In this document: in pieces, positions 1-10,244 of the stretch
How the letters are laid out: each line of letters opens with the position of its first letter
Position numbering within the stretch: the stretch's first letter is position 1
Position numbers and translations under genes: made by a program
Notes under the pieces: model-generated
Told to the model about the DNA's origin: nothing
The model's input: only the letters and a program-made list of their open reading frames with translations
The model's database searches: none
Origin: CAZTDU01 sp050248795
GTDB taxonomy: Bacteria; Pseudomonadota; Gammaproteobacteria; Burkholderiales; SG8-39
Assembly: GCA_050248795.1 (NCBI GenBank)
Contig: JBFWRS010000002.1
Span: 1-64,000 of the forward strand
Direction: 5' to 3'
Length of the DNA: 64,000 nucleotides

Positions 1-662
1 GCCTGCAGGAAGCGCCGGGCGCAACCATGACGCTGTTCGAGCCCGGCTGGCACCAGGGCGTGGTGGGAATCCTCGCCTCGCGGGTGCGCGAGCGCCTGCA
101 CCGGCCGGCGATCTGCTTCGCGCGCGCGTCGAACGGCGAGCTGCGCGGCTCCGGGCGCTCGATTCCCGGCCTGCACCTGCGCGACTGCCTGGACGTAGTC
201 TCGAAGCGGCGCCCCGGGCTGATCCTGCGCTTCGGCGGCCATGCGCAGGCCGCCGGACTGACGCTGCGCGAAGCCGACCTGGACGCGTTCCGGGACGCAT
301 TCGAGGCGGCGGCGGCCGAACTGCTGCCCGAGGAAGCACGCGCCCGCGTGGTGGAAACCGACGGCGAACTGGACATCGCGTTCCTGACGCTGGAGACAGC
401 GCGGCTGCTCGGCGCGCAGATCTGGGGACAAGGCTTTCCGGAGCCGCGCTTCTGCGATACATTCGCGGTCGAAAGCCAGCGCGTGGTGGGCGAACGGCAC
501 CTGAAGCTCAAGCTCGTGAAGGACGGGCGGCGCATCGATGCCATGCGCTTCGCGTCTCTCGAACCCCTGCCGCCGAAGGTGCGCGCCGCGTACCGCCTGG
601 CCGTGAACGAATACAACGGGCTGAAAAGCGTTCAGCTCATCCTGGAGCACACCGAACCATGA
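1..662 (+). CDS. recJ: Single-stranded-DNA-specific exonuclease RecJ, C-terminal part (5' end outside the window)
   Basis: RecJ degrades single-stranded DNA 5' to 3' in recombination and mismatch repair in the cytoplasm. The reading frame is open to the first base of the window, so the ATG at 27 is internal and the N-terminal DHH catalytic domain is missing. The visible part begins just before a WHQGVVGILASRV block typical of RecJ. It contains the DHHA1-type glycine-rich motif GGHAQAAG and then the C-terminal OB-like domain. The TGA stop overlaps the ATG of the next gene in the ATGA arrangement, which suggests translational coupling. The identity is firm because both the WHQGVV and GGH motifs are diagnostic in this order. 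Confidence 0.93.
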   Translation, partial: LQEAPGATMTLFEPGWHQGVVGILASRVRERLHRPAICFARASNGELRGSGRSIPGLHLRDCLDVVSKRRPGLILRFGGHAQAAGLTLREADLDAFRDAFEAAAAELLPEEARARVVETDGELDIAFLTLETARLLGAQIWGQGFPEPRFCDTFAVESQRVVGERHLKLKLVKDGRRIDAMRFASLEPLPPKVRAAYRLAVNEYNGLKSVQLILEHTEP

Positions 663-1492
663 AACTGATCAGCCTCGTACTTGCAGCGCTGTGCGCGACC
701 GCGGCGCTCGCGAAGGACAAGGAACCCGTGAACGCCGGCCCGTACGTGCCCTCGCCCGACAGCGTGGTCGCCGACATGCTGAAGCTCGCCGACGTCGGCC
801 CGAAGGACTTCGTCATCGACCTCGGATCCGGCAACGGCAAGATCGTGCTCACCGCGGCCAAGGTGTTCGGCGCGCGCGGCTTCGGTGTCGAGATCCAGGA
901 CCACCTGGTGAAGCAGTCGAACGAGGCGGCCAGGCGCGAGGGCGTCGCCGACCGCGTGAAGTTCATCAAGCAGGACTTGTTCAAGACCGACATCTCGCAG
1001 GCCACGGTGCTCACCATGTACCTGCTACCGAACACCGTGAACATGCTGAAGGACAAGCTGCTCGCCGAGCTCCGGCCTGGCACGCGCATCATCTCGCACG
1101 ACTACCCGCTGTCGGGCTGGATGTACGACGCCATCAGGGAAATGGACCTGCAGGAGAAGGTCGAGATCAGCGGCGTCACGACGACGCTGATCTACCTGTA
1201 CCTGGTGCCGGCGAAAGTCGGCGGTACATGGAGCGCGAAAGTGCCGGCGAACGTGTCGCGGGAGCCGGTCAGGCTGCAACTGAAGCAGCAGATGACCACC
1301 TTCGGCGGCAGCGCCTCCGTCGGCGGCAGGAACCTCACACTGCAGGAGCCGAAGCTGCGCGGCACGCAGATCAGCTTCGAGCTGCCGGGCCGGAACGTGA
1401 GGTTCTCCGGCACGGTGGCTGGCGGCACCATCAAGGGCCTGGTCGAGGCGGGCGGCGTGAAGTCGCCGTGGACCGCCACGCTGGCGCAGTAG
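659..1492 (+). CDS. Exported class I SAM-dependent methyltransferase-like protein
   Basis: This 277-residue protein starts with a cleavable-looking signal peptide (MKLISLVLAALCATAALA) and then carries a Rossmann methyltransferase domain with motif I VIDLGSGNGK around residues 55-64 and an acidic GVEIQ strand end. The last 90 residues or so form a beta-rich extension (rich in G, T and V) not typical of the fold. It could methylate a protein or lipid, or have lost SAM chemistry, since SAM is not known to be supplied to the periplasm. The ATG overlaps the recJ stop (ATGA). The fold call is good; substrate and activity are unknown. Confidence 0.75.
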   Translation: MKLISLVLAALCATAALAKDKEPVNAGPYVPSPDSVVADMLKLADVGPKDFVIDLGSGNGKIVLTAAKVFGARGFGVEIQDHLVKQSNEAARREGVADRVKFIKQDLFKTDISQATVLTMYLLPNTVNMLKDKLLAELRPGTRIISHDYPLSGWMYDAIREMDLQEKVEISGVTTTLIYLYLVPAKVGGTWSAKVPANVSREPVRLQLKQQMTTFGGSASVGGRNLTLQEPKLRGTQISFELPGRNVRFSGTVAGGTIKGLVEAGGVKSPWTATLAQ

Positions 1493-1498
1493 CGCCGC

Positions 1499-1708
1499 AT
1501 GGAACGCAAGCGCATCAACTCGTCCAGGCTGCGCTCTGTCGGCTACGACGAGAAGACCATGACGCTCGAAGTCGAGATGTCGAACGGACAGGTGTACCAG
1601 TACGCGAAGGTCTATCCCGAGGTCTACCGCCGCTTCATGGCGGCGCCCAATCCGACGACGTTCTTTGATGACCGTATCGCCGAGGAATACACCGGAAGAA
1701 AGATATAA
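1499..1708 (+). CDS. KTSC domain-containing small protein
   Basis: This 69-residue cytoplasmic protein matches the KTSC domain over its whole length. It has the opening INSSRLRSVGYD, the strand LEVEMSNGQVYQYAKVY and the end FDDRIAEEY. The family is named after a domain found next to lysyl-tRNA synthetases and similar enzymes; lysS lies two genes downstream here, which fits. No biochemical role is established. It begins 6 bp after the preceding stop, so it is probably co-transcribed with recJ and the methyltransferase-like gene. Its TAA stop lies within a -10-like hexamer for prfB. Confidence 0.8.
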   Translation: MERKRINSSRLRSVGYDEKTMTLEVEMSNGQVYQYAKVYPEVYRRFMAAPNPTTFFDDRIAEEYTGRKI

Positions 1709-1709
1709 T
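1704..1709 (+). promoter_or_regulatory. Candidate -10 element for prfB
   Basis: A perfect TATAAT overlaps the stop codon of the KTSC gene and ends 10 bp before the prfB ATG at 1720. Transcription from it would start about 3-4 nt before the start codon. No clear -35 element is seen 17 bp upstream. Confidence 0.45.
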
Positions 1710-1719
1710 CCGCATCCCC

Positions 1720-2824
1720 ATGGAAGCCGAACGCATCAACCAGATCGCCTCATCGCTCGCCGGGCTCGAAGCGCGCCTTGCCGAGTTGCGGAGGTATCTT
1801 TGACTTCGATGCCAAGGAACGCCGCCTCGCGGACCTGAACCGCGAACTCGAAGACCCCGCGCTGTGGGACAACCCGCAGCGGGCGCAGGAACTCGGCAAG
1901 GAAAAGAAGGGCCTCGACGTGGTGGTCGAGACCATCTCGCGCACCGACAGGGGCATCGCCGACGCGAAGGAACTGTTCGAACTCGCGCGCGCAGAGGGCG
2001 ACGAGGCCACGCTGCAGTCCCTGGGCCGTGACGCCGATGCGATTGAGCGCGAAGTGGCGGCGCTGGAATTCCGCCGCATGTTCTCCAACCCGCTGGACGC
2101 GAACAACTGCTTCCTGGACATCCAGGCGGGATCCGGCGGCACCGAGGCGCAGGACTGGGCTGCGATGCTCGAGCGCATGTACCTGAAGTATTGCGACCGC
2201 AAGGGCTTCAAGGCCGAGATCCTCGAGCAGTCCGAGGGCGAGGTCGCGGGCATCAAGAGCGCGACCATCAAGGTGGTAGGCGAGTACGCGTACGGCCAGT
2301 TGCGCACCGAAGTCGGCGTGCACCGGCTGGTGCGCAAGTCGCCCTTCGACTCGAACGCGCGCAGGCACACGTCGTTCGCCAGCGTCTTCGTCTACCCCGA
2401 GGTGGACGACACCATCGAGGTCGACATCAACCCGGCCGACCTGCGCATCGACGTCTATCGCGCATCGGGCGCGGGCGGCCAGCACGTCAACAAGACAGAA
2501 TCGGCGGTGCGCATCACGCACCTGCCCACCAATATCGTGGTGCAGAGCCAGAGCGACCGTTCGCAGCACCGGAACCGCGCGGCGTGCATGGAGATGCTGA
2601 AGTCGCGGCTGTACGAACTCGAGCTGAGGAAGCGCACCGCGCAGCAGGACAAGCTCGAGGATTCGAAGACCGACATCGCCTGGGGCCACCAGATCCGCTC
2701 CTACGTGCTCGACCAGTCGCGCATCAAGGACCTGAGGACCGGCGTCGAGATCGGCAATACGCAGTCCGTGCTCGACGGCGATCTCGATGACTTCATCACC
2801 GCAAGCCTGAAGCAGGGGGTCTGA
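1720..2824 (+). CDS. prfB: Peptide chain release factor 2, with programmed +1 frameshift (join 1720-1800, 1802-2824)
   Basis: RF2 releases the nascent peptide at UGA and UAA codons. The first 27 codons run from the ATG at 1720 to an in-frame TGA at 1801. A +1 shift at CTT continues into the long frame and gives 367 residues, close to the usual 365. The peptidyl-tRNA hydrolysis motif GGQ is in GAGGQHVNKTESAVR, and the RF2 stop-codon recognition tripeptide SPF is in RKSPFDSNARRHTSF. Both are intact. The gene is 2 bp upstream of lysS, the classic prfB-lysS pair. Expression should be autoregulated by RF2 level through the frameshift. Confidence 0.97.
1789..1804 (+). promoter_or_regulatory. prfB programmed +1 frameshift site
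   Basis: The site reads CGG AGG TAT CTT TGA C. It has an internal Shine-Dalgarno-like GGAGG, three bases of spacing, the slippery CTT and the in-frame TGA followed by C, the weak context known from Escherichia coli prfB. When RF2 is scarce the ribosome slips +1 from CTT to TTT and then reads GAC. Confidence 0.96.
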
Positions 2825-2826
2825 GC

Positions 2827-4353
<1,527 letters not shown>

Positions 4354-4354
4354 C

Positions 4355-5239
4355 TTGGCCGCCGCCGCGCCAGCGAACCCCGCGCTGCGCGGGATCGCGC
4401 TGATGTCGCTGGCGGTCGCGTTCTTCGCGCTGATCGACACCACCGCGAAGTACCTGTCGCAGTCCTACCCGGTGCCCGGCATCGTCTGGGTGCGCTACGC
4501 GGGCAACCTCGTGCTGCTGGTGGCGATCCTCGCCGCGCGCGGCGAGCTGCGCCGCATGCGCACCTCGCGCCCGGGCATCCAGACGCTGCGCGGCATCCTG
4601 CTCGGCGCCGCGACCATGCTCTTCTTCCTGTCGATCTCCGTGATGCCGCTCGCCGAGGCCGCGGGGATCGGCTTCGTCATGCCGCTGTTCATGGTGCTGC
4701 TCGCCGTGCCGATGCTGAACGAGCGCCTGGACAGGCCGCGCCTGGCCGCGGTGCTGGTCGGGCTGGCGGGCGCGCTGCTGATCGTGCGGCCGGGCTCGGC
4801 GATGTTCACGCCATACGCGCTGCTGCCGCTGGCGATGGCGGTGGTGAACGCGCTGTACCAGATCCTGACGCGCAAAATTGCCGGCGTCGAGCCGCCGATG
4901 ACCTCGCTCTTCTACGGTGCGCTGGTCGGCGCGGTGATGTTCGCGCCGGTGCTCCCGTTTGCCTTCGTCATGCCGTCGGGCGCGTTCGACTGGATGCTGT
5001 TCGCGCTGCTCGGCGTGTTCGCCACCGCGGGGCACCTCGCGCTGATCCGCGCCTACGAATGCGCGCCGGTGGGCGTGCTCGCGCCGTTCCACTACTCGGT
5101 GCTGATCTGGATGATGCTGCTCGGTTACCTGGTGTTCGGCGACTTTCCCGACCAGTGGTCGCTCGCCGGCATGGCGGTGATCGTCGCCTCGGGCCTGTAC
5201 ATCGCCAACCGCCAGCGCTACGCGGTGCGCAGGTCCTAG
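4355..5239 (+). CDS. EamA/DMT-family transporter (10-TM permease)
   Basis: This 294-residue inner-membrane protein has about ten hydrophobic helices arranged as two EamA repeats (roughly 10-145 and 155-290), as in drug/metabolite transporters of the RhaT/YdcZ type. Landmarks are the first helix IALMSLAVAFFALIDTTAKYL and the second-repeat helix ending GHLALIRAYECAPVGVLAPF. The start is a TTG one base after the lysS stop; an ATG about 16 codons in is the alternative. The substrate cannot be predicted. It is the last gene of the rightward recJ-lysS run and converges on the molybdopterin oxidoreductase. Confidence 0.85.
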   Translation: MAAAAPANPALRGIALMSLAVAFFALIDTTAKYLSQSYPVPGIVWVRYAGNLVLLVAILAARGELRRMRTSRPGIQTLRGILLGAATMLFFLSISVMPLAEAAGIGFVMPLFMVLLAVPMLNERLDRPRLAAVLVGLAGALLIVRPGSAMFTPYALLPLAMAVVNALYQILTRKIAGVEPPMTSLFYGALVGAVMFAPVLPFAFVMPSGAFDWMLFALLGVFATAGHLALIRAYECAPVGVLAPFHYSVLIWMMLLGYLVFGDFPDQWSLAGMAVIVASGLYIANRQRYAVRRS

Positions 5240-5242
5240 AGG

Positions 5243-5286
5243 GCCTTACGGATCCACACCGCGGTGTCGTGGAACACCGCGCCGCC
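5243..5286. repeat. Vestigial copy of the 3' end of the adjacent oxidoreductase gene
   Basis: This intergenic stretch matches 5344-5387 over about 43 bp with very few differences, at an offset of 101 bp. Read on the minus strand it encodes GGAVFHDTAVWIRKAL followed by TAG, the same C-terminus as the functional gene. One difference is synonymous (an Arg codon CGT against CGC). Confidence 0.85.
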
Positions 5287-5339
5287 CGATCGGAACGATG
5301 GGGCTCCGCCCCCTCGTGCACCCCCGACTTGAGAGTGCG

Positions 5340-7400
5340 CTACGCCTTGCGGATCCACACCGCGGTGTCGTGGAACACCGCGCCACCGTTCGGCCATCCC
5401 GGCGCGCTGCTGGTAAGCGCGTTGATGCCGATGCCGTTCTCAAAGTGGCGGTTCGGCCAGATGCCTTCGACCACCACCACGCCGCGCTGCTGTCCTTCCT
5501 GCGGCCGTACGTGCACGGTCACTTCGCCGCGCTCGTTGCCCAGCCTGACCCGATCGCCCTCGCCCACCGCCAGCGCGGCGCAATCCTCCGGGTGCAGCAG
5601 CACGCTGGGGCGCTTCTCGCGCGCGAGCGAACCCGGCGTCTCGGTGAAGGTGGAATTGAGGAAGGTGCGCGCCGGCGCCGCGACCAGCCGGTAGGGCTTC
5701 TCCGGCGTGGCCTTGTCGATGACGTCGAAATGGTCTGGCAGCGCCGGCATCTCGGCCCAGCGGCCGCCGAAGCGCTTCCAGTCGGCCCTGAAGTGGAACC
5801 TGCGGTCCGCGGTCTCGAAGCCGTCGAGGAAGTGCGCGGACTCGAAAGGCAGCGCGCAGTCCTGCCCGCCGGCCTCGAAGTTCTTCTGCGCGTCCCACAT
5901 GCCGGACGCGCGCAGGGTCTCGTCCATGATTTCCCACGCACTCATCGAGAAGCCGCGGTGCTTCGCGCCCAGGCGCGCCGCCAGGTCGCAGATCACGCGG
6001 TGGTTCTCGCGCGACTCCGCGTAGGGCTCGATCACCTTGCGCGTCACCTGGAAATAGGTGTGGCCGCTGGCGGTGTACATGTCGTCATGCTCGAGGAAGG
6101 TGGTCGCCGGCAGCACGATGTCCGCGAAGGCCGCGGTCTCGGTCATGAACTGCTCGTGCACGCACAGGAACAGGTCCTCGCGCGCCAGTCCGCGGTGCAC
6201 CAGGTGCAGTTCCGGGCAGACCATCGCCGGGTTGGTGTTCTGCACCAGCATCGCGGTCACCGGCGGGCCGTGCTTCAGCGCCTCAGGGTCCCCGGTGAGG
6301 ATGGGTCCCAGCCGCGACTGGTCGAGGTCCCGGATGGAGGTGTCGACCATGTCCAGCCCCTCGATCAGCGCGCGCTTCAGCGGGTACATGCCGCTGTGGC
6401 CGTACAGCGCGCCGCCGCCGGGCACCTGCCACGCGCCGGTGACCGCCGGCAGGCAGGTCACCGCGTGCATGTTCGCCGCGCCGTTGCGCGAACGTGAAAA
6501 GCCATGGTGGCAGCGGATGTAGCTGTGCTTCGTCGAGCCGTACAACCTGGCGAACTCGACGATGCGCGCGGCCGGAAGGCCGGTGATGTTCGCCGCCCAC
6601 TCGGGCGTGCGCGTCGCCACGTGCGCGGCGAGGTCGTCCGGCGCGTCGGTGTGCCTGCGCAGGTAGTCCCAGTCGGCAAGGCCTTCCGCGAACAGCACGT
6701 GCATCACCGCGCAGGCGAGCGCCGCGTCGGTCCCGGGCAGCGGCGCAAGGTGCATGTCGGCCTGCGCCGCGGTGCCGGTGCGATATGGGTCGACCACCAC
6801 CAGCTTCGCGCCGCGCTTCTTCGCCGTCGCGGCATGCATCATCACATTGACCTGCGTGTTGACCGGGTTCCCGCCCCAGATCACCACCACCTGCGAGTGC
6901 GCGTCCACCTCGCGCATGTCGACGCCGCGCTTGGCGCCGACGCCAGCGACCCAGCCGGTGTCGGCGAGCGTGACACAGATGGTGGAGAACCAGCGCGAGT
7001 ACCTCAGCTCGTGGCGCAGGCGGTTGATGCCGTCGCGCTGCACCAGGCCCATGGTGCCGGCGTAGAAGTACGGCCACACGGTTTCGCTGCCGTGCAGCGC
7101 AGCTTTCTTCGTGAATTGCCCGGCCACCGTGTCCAGCGCCTCGTCCCAGCCGATGCGCGCGAACGACCTTGAGCCCTTGGGGCCGGTGCGCTTCAGCGGA
7201 TACTGCAGGCGGTCAGGGTGGTGCACGCGCTCGGCGTAGCGCGCCACTTTCTCGCAGATCACGCCGTTGGTATAGGTGTTGCGCAGCGAGCCGCGCACGC
7301 GGCCGATGGTGCGCGCGTCCTTTACCTCGACTTCCAGCGCGCAGGTGCTGGTGCAGTCATGCGGGCAGACGGACGGGGCGATGCGTAGCGGCGCGTTCAT
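5340..7400 (-). CDS. Molybdopterin (bis-MGD) oxidoreductase with N-terminal Fe4S4 motif
   Basis: A 686-residue enzyme of the DMSO reductase superfamily. Counting from the ATG at 7400, a CPHDCTSTC motif near residues 12-20 plus a further Cys at about 49 (VICEKV) give the four ligands of an Fe4S4 cluster. The molybdopterin domain follows (WGGNPVNTQ, VVVDPYRTGTA, PGTDAALACA), and the C-terminal dinucleotide-binding domain contains HPEDCAALAVGEGDRVRL. There is no twin-arginine signal, so it is likely cytoplasmic. No selenocysteine codon or obvious Cys ligand to Mo is seen. The physiological substrate is unknown. A TTG three codons upstream is possible, but the ATG is preferred. It is the last gene of the leftward run. 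Confidence 0.88.
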   Translation of the reverse strand: MNAPLRIAPSVCPHDCTSTCALEVEVKDARTIGRVRGSLRNTYTNGVICEKVARYAERVHHPDRLQYPLKRTGPKGSRSFARIGWDEALDTVAGQFTKKAALHGSETVWPYFYAGTMGLVQRDGINRLRHELRYSRWFSTICVTLADTGWVAGVGAKRGVDMREVDAHSQVVVIWGGNPVNTQVNVMMHAATAKKRGAKLVVVDPYRTGTAAQADMHLAPLPGTDAALACAVMHVLFAEGLADWDYLRRHTDAPDDLAAHVATRTPEWAANITGLPAARIVEFARLYGSTKHSYIRCHHGFSRSRNGAANMHAVTCLPAVTGAWQVPGGGALYGHSGMYPLKRALIEGLDMVDTSIRDLDQSRLGPILTGDPEALKHGPPVTAMLVQNTNPAMVCPELHLVHRGLAREDLFLCVHEQFMTETAAFADIVLPATTFLEHDDMYTASGHTYFQVTRKVIEPYAESRENHRVICDLAARLGAKHRGFSMSAWEIMDETLRASGMWDAQKNFEAGGQDCALPFESAHFLDGFETADRRFHFRADWKRFGGRWAEMPALPDHFDVIDKATPEKPYRLVAAPARTFLNSTFTETPGSLAREKRPSVLLHPEDCAALAVGEGDRVRLGNERGEVTVHVRPQEGQQRGVVVVEGIWPNRHFENGIGINALTSSAPGWPNGGAVFHDTAVWIRKA
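5344..5387. repeat. Second copy of the 43-bp repeat, inside the oxidoreductase 3' end
   Basis: This copy codes for the last 15 residues of the molybdopterin oxidoreductase. Its partner lies 101 bp to the left in the spacer. The 57 bp between the copies contain a short GC hairpin (GGGGC-TCC-GCCCC at 5300-5312) and no gene. Confidence 0.85.
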
Positions 7401-7430
7401 GCCCGGCAAAATATCACGGCTGCGCGCCGC

Positions 7431-7760
7431 TCAATCGACGATGAAGAGCCTGGCGCCGCCCGCAGTGCTGGAGCGGTGCGCTTCCGCGTTGTCGGCCACC
7501 TGGTAGCTCATGCCGGGCTTCAGCACGAACACGCGACCGTCCTCGAGCTCGGTACGCAGCTCGCCCTCCAGGCACAGCAGCACGTGACCCTTGGAGCACC
7601 AGTGGTCGGCTAGGTAGCCGGGCGAGTACTCGACCATGCGCACGCGGATGTCGCCGTAGTGGCGCGTGCGCCAGTACGCGATGCCGGTTTCGCCCCTGTG
7701 TTCGGTGCGCTCCACCGCGGACCAGTCCGTGGTGCAGAATGCAATCGCCTTCATATCCAT
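7431..7760 (-). CDS. DHCW-motif cupin-fold protein
   Basis: A 109-residue small cupin. The conserved block LADHWCSKGHVLLCLEGEL carries the His/Cys-rich motif of this family. It is followed by KPGMSYQVADNAEAHRS and a terminal GARLFIVD. Only one jelly-roll domain is present and there is no signal peptide. Members may bind a metal through the His residues, but no reaction is established. I chose the ATG at 7760 because homologous-looking sequence begins there (MDMKAIAF); the open frame extends further with low-complexity residues. The gene lies 30 bp upstream of the oxidoreductase and 29 bp downstream of the thioesterase. Confidence 0.78.
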   Translation of the reverse strand: MDMKAIAFCTTDWSAVERTEHRGETGIAYWRTRHYGDIRVRMVEYSPGYLADHWCSKGHVLLCLEGELRTELEDGRVFVLKPGMSYQVADNAEAHRSSTAGGARLFIVD

Positions 7761-7789
7761 GGCCGGGACCCTGTTGTCCGGATGAATGC

Positions 7790-8215
7790 TCAGGCGCTGC
7801 CCCGGGGATACAGCAGCATCTGCGTGCAGCGGAACAGCACGATGGTCTTGCCGGATTCCCGGTGCGTGACCACCGCATCCCAGACCTGCGTCGTCCGCCC
7901 GAGGTGCTGCGCACGGGCGACGCATTCGATGGTCCCGTCCCTCGCGGTGCCGAGGTGGTTGGACTTCAGCTCGACGGTGGTGAAGCCGCTTGCGCCACGC
8001 GGCAGGCTCGCCACGCAGCCGTATCCGGCGCAGGTGTCGGCGAGCGCGACGACGCTGGCGGCATGCAGGTAGCCGTTCGGCGCCATCAGCTCGCGCCTGA
8101 CCGCGAGTTCCGCCCTGATCTCGCCCTCGCCCGCGTGCGTGATGACGATGCCGAGGTGCCCGGGCAGGTGCCCGACGCCGCGCTGGTTGAACTGTTCTGG
8201 CGTGATCATCGTCAT
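7790..8215 (-). CDS. PaaI-family acyl-CoA thioesterase (hotdog fold)
   Basis: A 141-residue protein that should hydrolyse an acyl-CoA thioester in the cytoplasm. The hotdog-fold signature is clear: NGYLHAASVVALADTCAGYG carries the central helix, followed by TTVELKSNHLGTARDG and the terminal strands. The ATG at 8215 gives a normal family length. Its place in a run that includes thiolases and PHA genes suggests a role in CoA-thioester turnover, but this is only from context. It begins 38 bp after the methyltransferase-like lipoprotein gene. Confidence 0.85.
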   Translation of the reverse strand: MTMITPEQFNQRGVGHLPGHLGIVITHAGEGEIRAELAVRRELMAPNGYLHAASVVALADTCAGYGCVASLPRGASGFTTVELKSNHLGTARDGTIECVARAQHLGRTTQVWDAVVTHRESGKTIVLFRCTQMLLYPRGSA

Positions 8216-8253
8216 GCCTTCCCGGGTGTGCCTTGCGATGCCATGCGGCGCGG

Positions 8254-9060
8254 TCAGGGCTTCACGAACTTCAGCGTGAAACGGTCGCTCTCGCCGATTG
8301 CGAGGTACTTCGCGCGATCCTTGTCCTTCAGCCGCAATGCCGGCGGCAGCGTCCACACGCCCTCCGGATGGTCCTTCGTGTCGCGCGGATTGGCGTTCAC
8401 CTCGGAGCTGCCGGCGTAGCGGAAGCCCGCGCGCTCGATGATCGCGATCGCATAGTCCTCGCGCACGTAGCCGGACTTCATCTGTGCCTCCTGCATCAGG
8501 TCGGTGCGGCCGCGATGGTCCACCACGCCCAGCACGCCGCCCGGCTTCAGCGCGCGATGGAACGCGGCGAGCGCGCCCTCGACCTCGCCACGCTCGACCC
8601 AGTTGTGCAGGTTGCGGAACGTGAGCACGAAGTCTGCGCTGCCTGCGGGCGCAATCTCGTGCCGGCCGGCGTTGAATTTCGTCACCACCACCTTGCCGTA
8701 CTCCATCGGCTCTGCGTCCAGCCTCGCCAGCAGCCGGCGATGGTCCGCCAGGTAGCGCGGCGGCGCGAGTTCATCGCGGTTGGCGGCGATGTACCGGCCG
8801 CGCGCCTGCAGGAACGGCGCGAGTATCTCCATGTAGTAGCCGACGCTGCCGGGCAGGATCTCGACCACCGTGCTGTCGGCGCGCACGCCGAAGAAGGCGA
8901 GCGTCTCGGCCGGGTGGCGGTGGACGTCCCGCGCGACGTTGCGCGGCATGCGGTGCGGCGCGGACAGCAGCTTCTCGATGCCCGGGTCGACGCGCGGCGA
9001 GGATGCGCATCCTGCCGCGACCAGCGCCAGTAGCGCGATGACGACGGCGAGGCGCCTCAT
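8254..9060 (-). CDS. Lipoprotein with class I methyltransferase-like domain
   Basis: A 268-residue protein with a lipoprotein signal (LALVAAGCASS, lipidated Cys near residue 18), so it should be membrane-anchored outside the cytoplasm. The mature part looks like a methyltransferase: STVVEILPGSVGYYMEILAP resembles motif I with an unusual PGSVG loop, and FHRALKPGGVLGVVDHRG resembles the late strand. SAM is not known in the periplasm, so the activity is doubtful. Its ATG overlaps the thiolase stop (ATGA), which argues that the N-terminus with the lipobox is real. It is not related closely to the exported methyltransferase at the left end of the window. Confidence 0.75.
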   Translation of the reverse strand: MRRLAVVIALLALVAAGCASSPRVDPGIEKLLSAPHRMPRNVARDVHRHPAETLAFFGVRADSTVVEILPGSVGYYMEILAPFLQARGRYIAANRDELAPPRYLADHRRLLARLDAEPMEYGKVVVTKFNAGRHEIAPAGSADFVLTFRNLHNWVERGEVEGALAAFHRALKPGGVLGVVDHRGRTDLMQEAQMKSGYVREDYAIAIIERAGFRYAGSSEVNANPRDTKDHPEGVWTLPPALRLKDKDRAKYLAIGESDRFTLKFVKP

Positions 9061-10244
9061 TGCAGGCGCTCGAAGATCGCGGCGATGCCCTGGCCGCCGC
9101 CGATGCACATGGTCACCAGCGCGTGGCGCCCGCCCTGCCGCTCCAACTCGTACAGCGCCTTCACGGTGAGGATCGCGCCGGTGGCGCCGATCGGGTGGCC
9201 GAGCGCCACCGCGCCGCCGTTGGGATTCACCTTCGCCGGGTCGAGGCCGAGGTCCTTCGTCACCGCCATCGCCTGCACCGCGAAGGCTTCGTTCGACTCG
9301 ACCACGTCCATGTCGGCGGGTTTGAGGCCGGACTTCTCGAACACGCGCTTCACCGCCGGGATCGGCCCCAGGCCCATTACCTCAGGCTCGACACCCGCAT
9401 GCGCATAGGCCACCAGCCGCGCCATCGGCTTCGCGCCTGCCTTCGCCGCCGCGTCCGCCTCCATCATGACGATCGCCGCGCCGGCATCGTTCAGGCCGGA
9501 TGCGTTTCCGGCGGTGACCGTGCCGTCCTTCCTGAACACCGCTTTCAGCTTGGCGAAGTCCTCGGGCCTTGCCCCTTTCCGCACGTGCTCGTCCAACGTG
9601 AAGTTGGCCGCGCCCTTCTTCGACTTCAGTTCGATGCCGACTATCTGCGTGGCGAAATGCCCCGCGTCCAGCGCGGCGGCGGCGCGGCGGTGCGATTCGA
9701 CGGAGAACGCATCCTGCTCCTCGCGCGTGAAGCCGTACTTCGCGGCGATGTTCTCGGCGGTGATGCCCATGTGGCCGTGGCCGAAGGGATCGTGCAGCGC
9801 ACCGGTCATCGCATCCACCACGGCGCCGTCGCCCATGCGCTGGCCCCAGCGGCCCGCGGGCAGGAAGTAGGCCGCACGGCTCATGCTCTCGGCGCCGCCT
9901 GCGACCACCGTGTCGGCATCGCCAAGCATGATGTGCTGCGCGGCGGAGACGATCGCCTGCAGGCCCGAGCCGCACAGCCGGTTCACCGTCAGGCAGGGCG
10001 TGCCAACCGCGAGGCCGGCATCGATTGCGGCTACGCGCGACAGGTACATGTCGCGCGCCTCGCCGTGGATGACGCTGCCCATGACGACGTGGCCGATGCG
10101 CGCGGGATCGACCTTCGCGCGCGCAACCGCCTCACGGATCGCGATCGCCCCCAGCTTCGTCGCCGGCAGGTCCTTCAGCGAGCCGCCGTAATCGCCGATG
10201 GCGGTACGTGCGCCTGCTACTACGACCACTTCGCGTGTGCTCAT
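9057..10244 (-). CDS. Acetyl-CoA C-acyltransferase (thiolase), second paralogue
   Basis: This 395-residue thiolase joins or cleaves acyl-CoA units. The acylated Cys is C91 in NRLCGSG, the His is in GGAVALGHPIGATG, and the second Cys is in MCIGGGQG. All catalytic residues are intact. It differs from the phaA product of the same run, so it may serve beta-oxidation or longer 3-ketoacyl-CoA rather than acetoacetyl-CoA formation. Its ATG overlaps the rimO stop and its stop overlaps the next gene, so rimO, thiolase and lipoprotein should be translationally coupled. Confidence 0.93.
   Translation of the reverse strand: MSTREVVVVAGARTAIGDYGGSLKDLPATKLGAIAIREAVARAKVDPARIGHVVMGSVIHGEARDMYLSRVAAIDAGLAVGTPCLTVNRLCGSGLQAIVSAAQHIMLGDADTVVAGGAESMSRAAYFLPAGRWGQRMGDGAVVDAMTGALHDPFGHGHMGITAENIAAKYGFTREEQDAFSVESHRRAAAALDAGHFATQIVGIELKSKKGAANFTLDEHVRKGARPEDFAKLKAVFRKDGTVTAGNASGLNDAGAAIVMMEADAAAKAGAKPMARLVAYAHAGVEPEVMGLGPIPAVKRVFEKSGLKPADMDVVESNEAFAVQAMAVTKDLGLDPAKVNPNGGAVALGHPIGATGAILTVKALYELERQGGRHALVTMCIGGGQGIAAIFERLQ

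Noticed and set aside
5300..5312. Short hairpin GGGGC-TCC-GCCCC as a terminator between the convergent genes.
   Set aside because: The stem is only 5 bp and there is no T-run on either strand.
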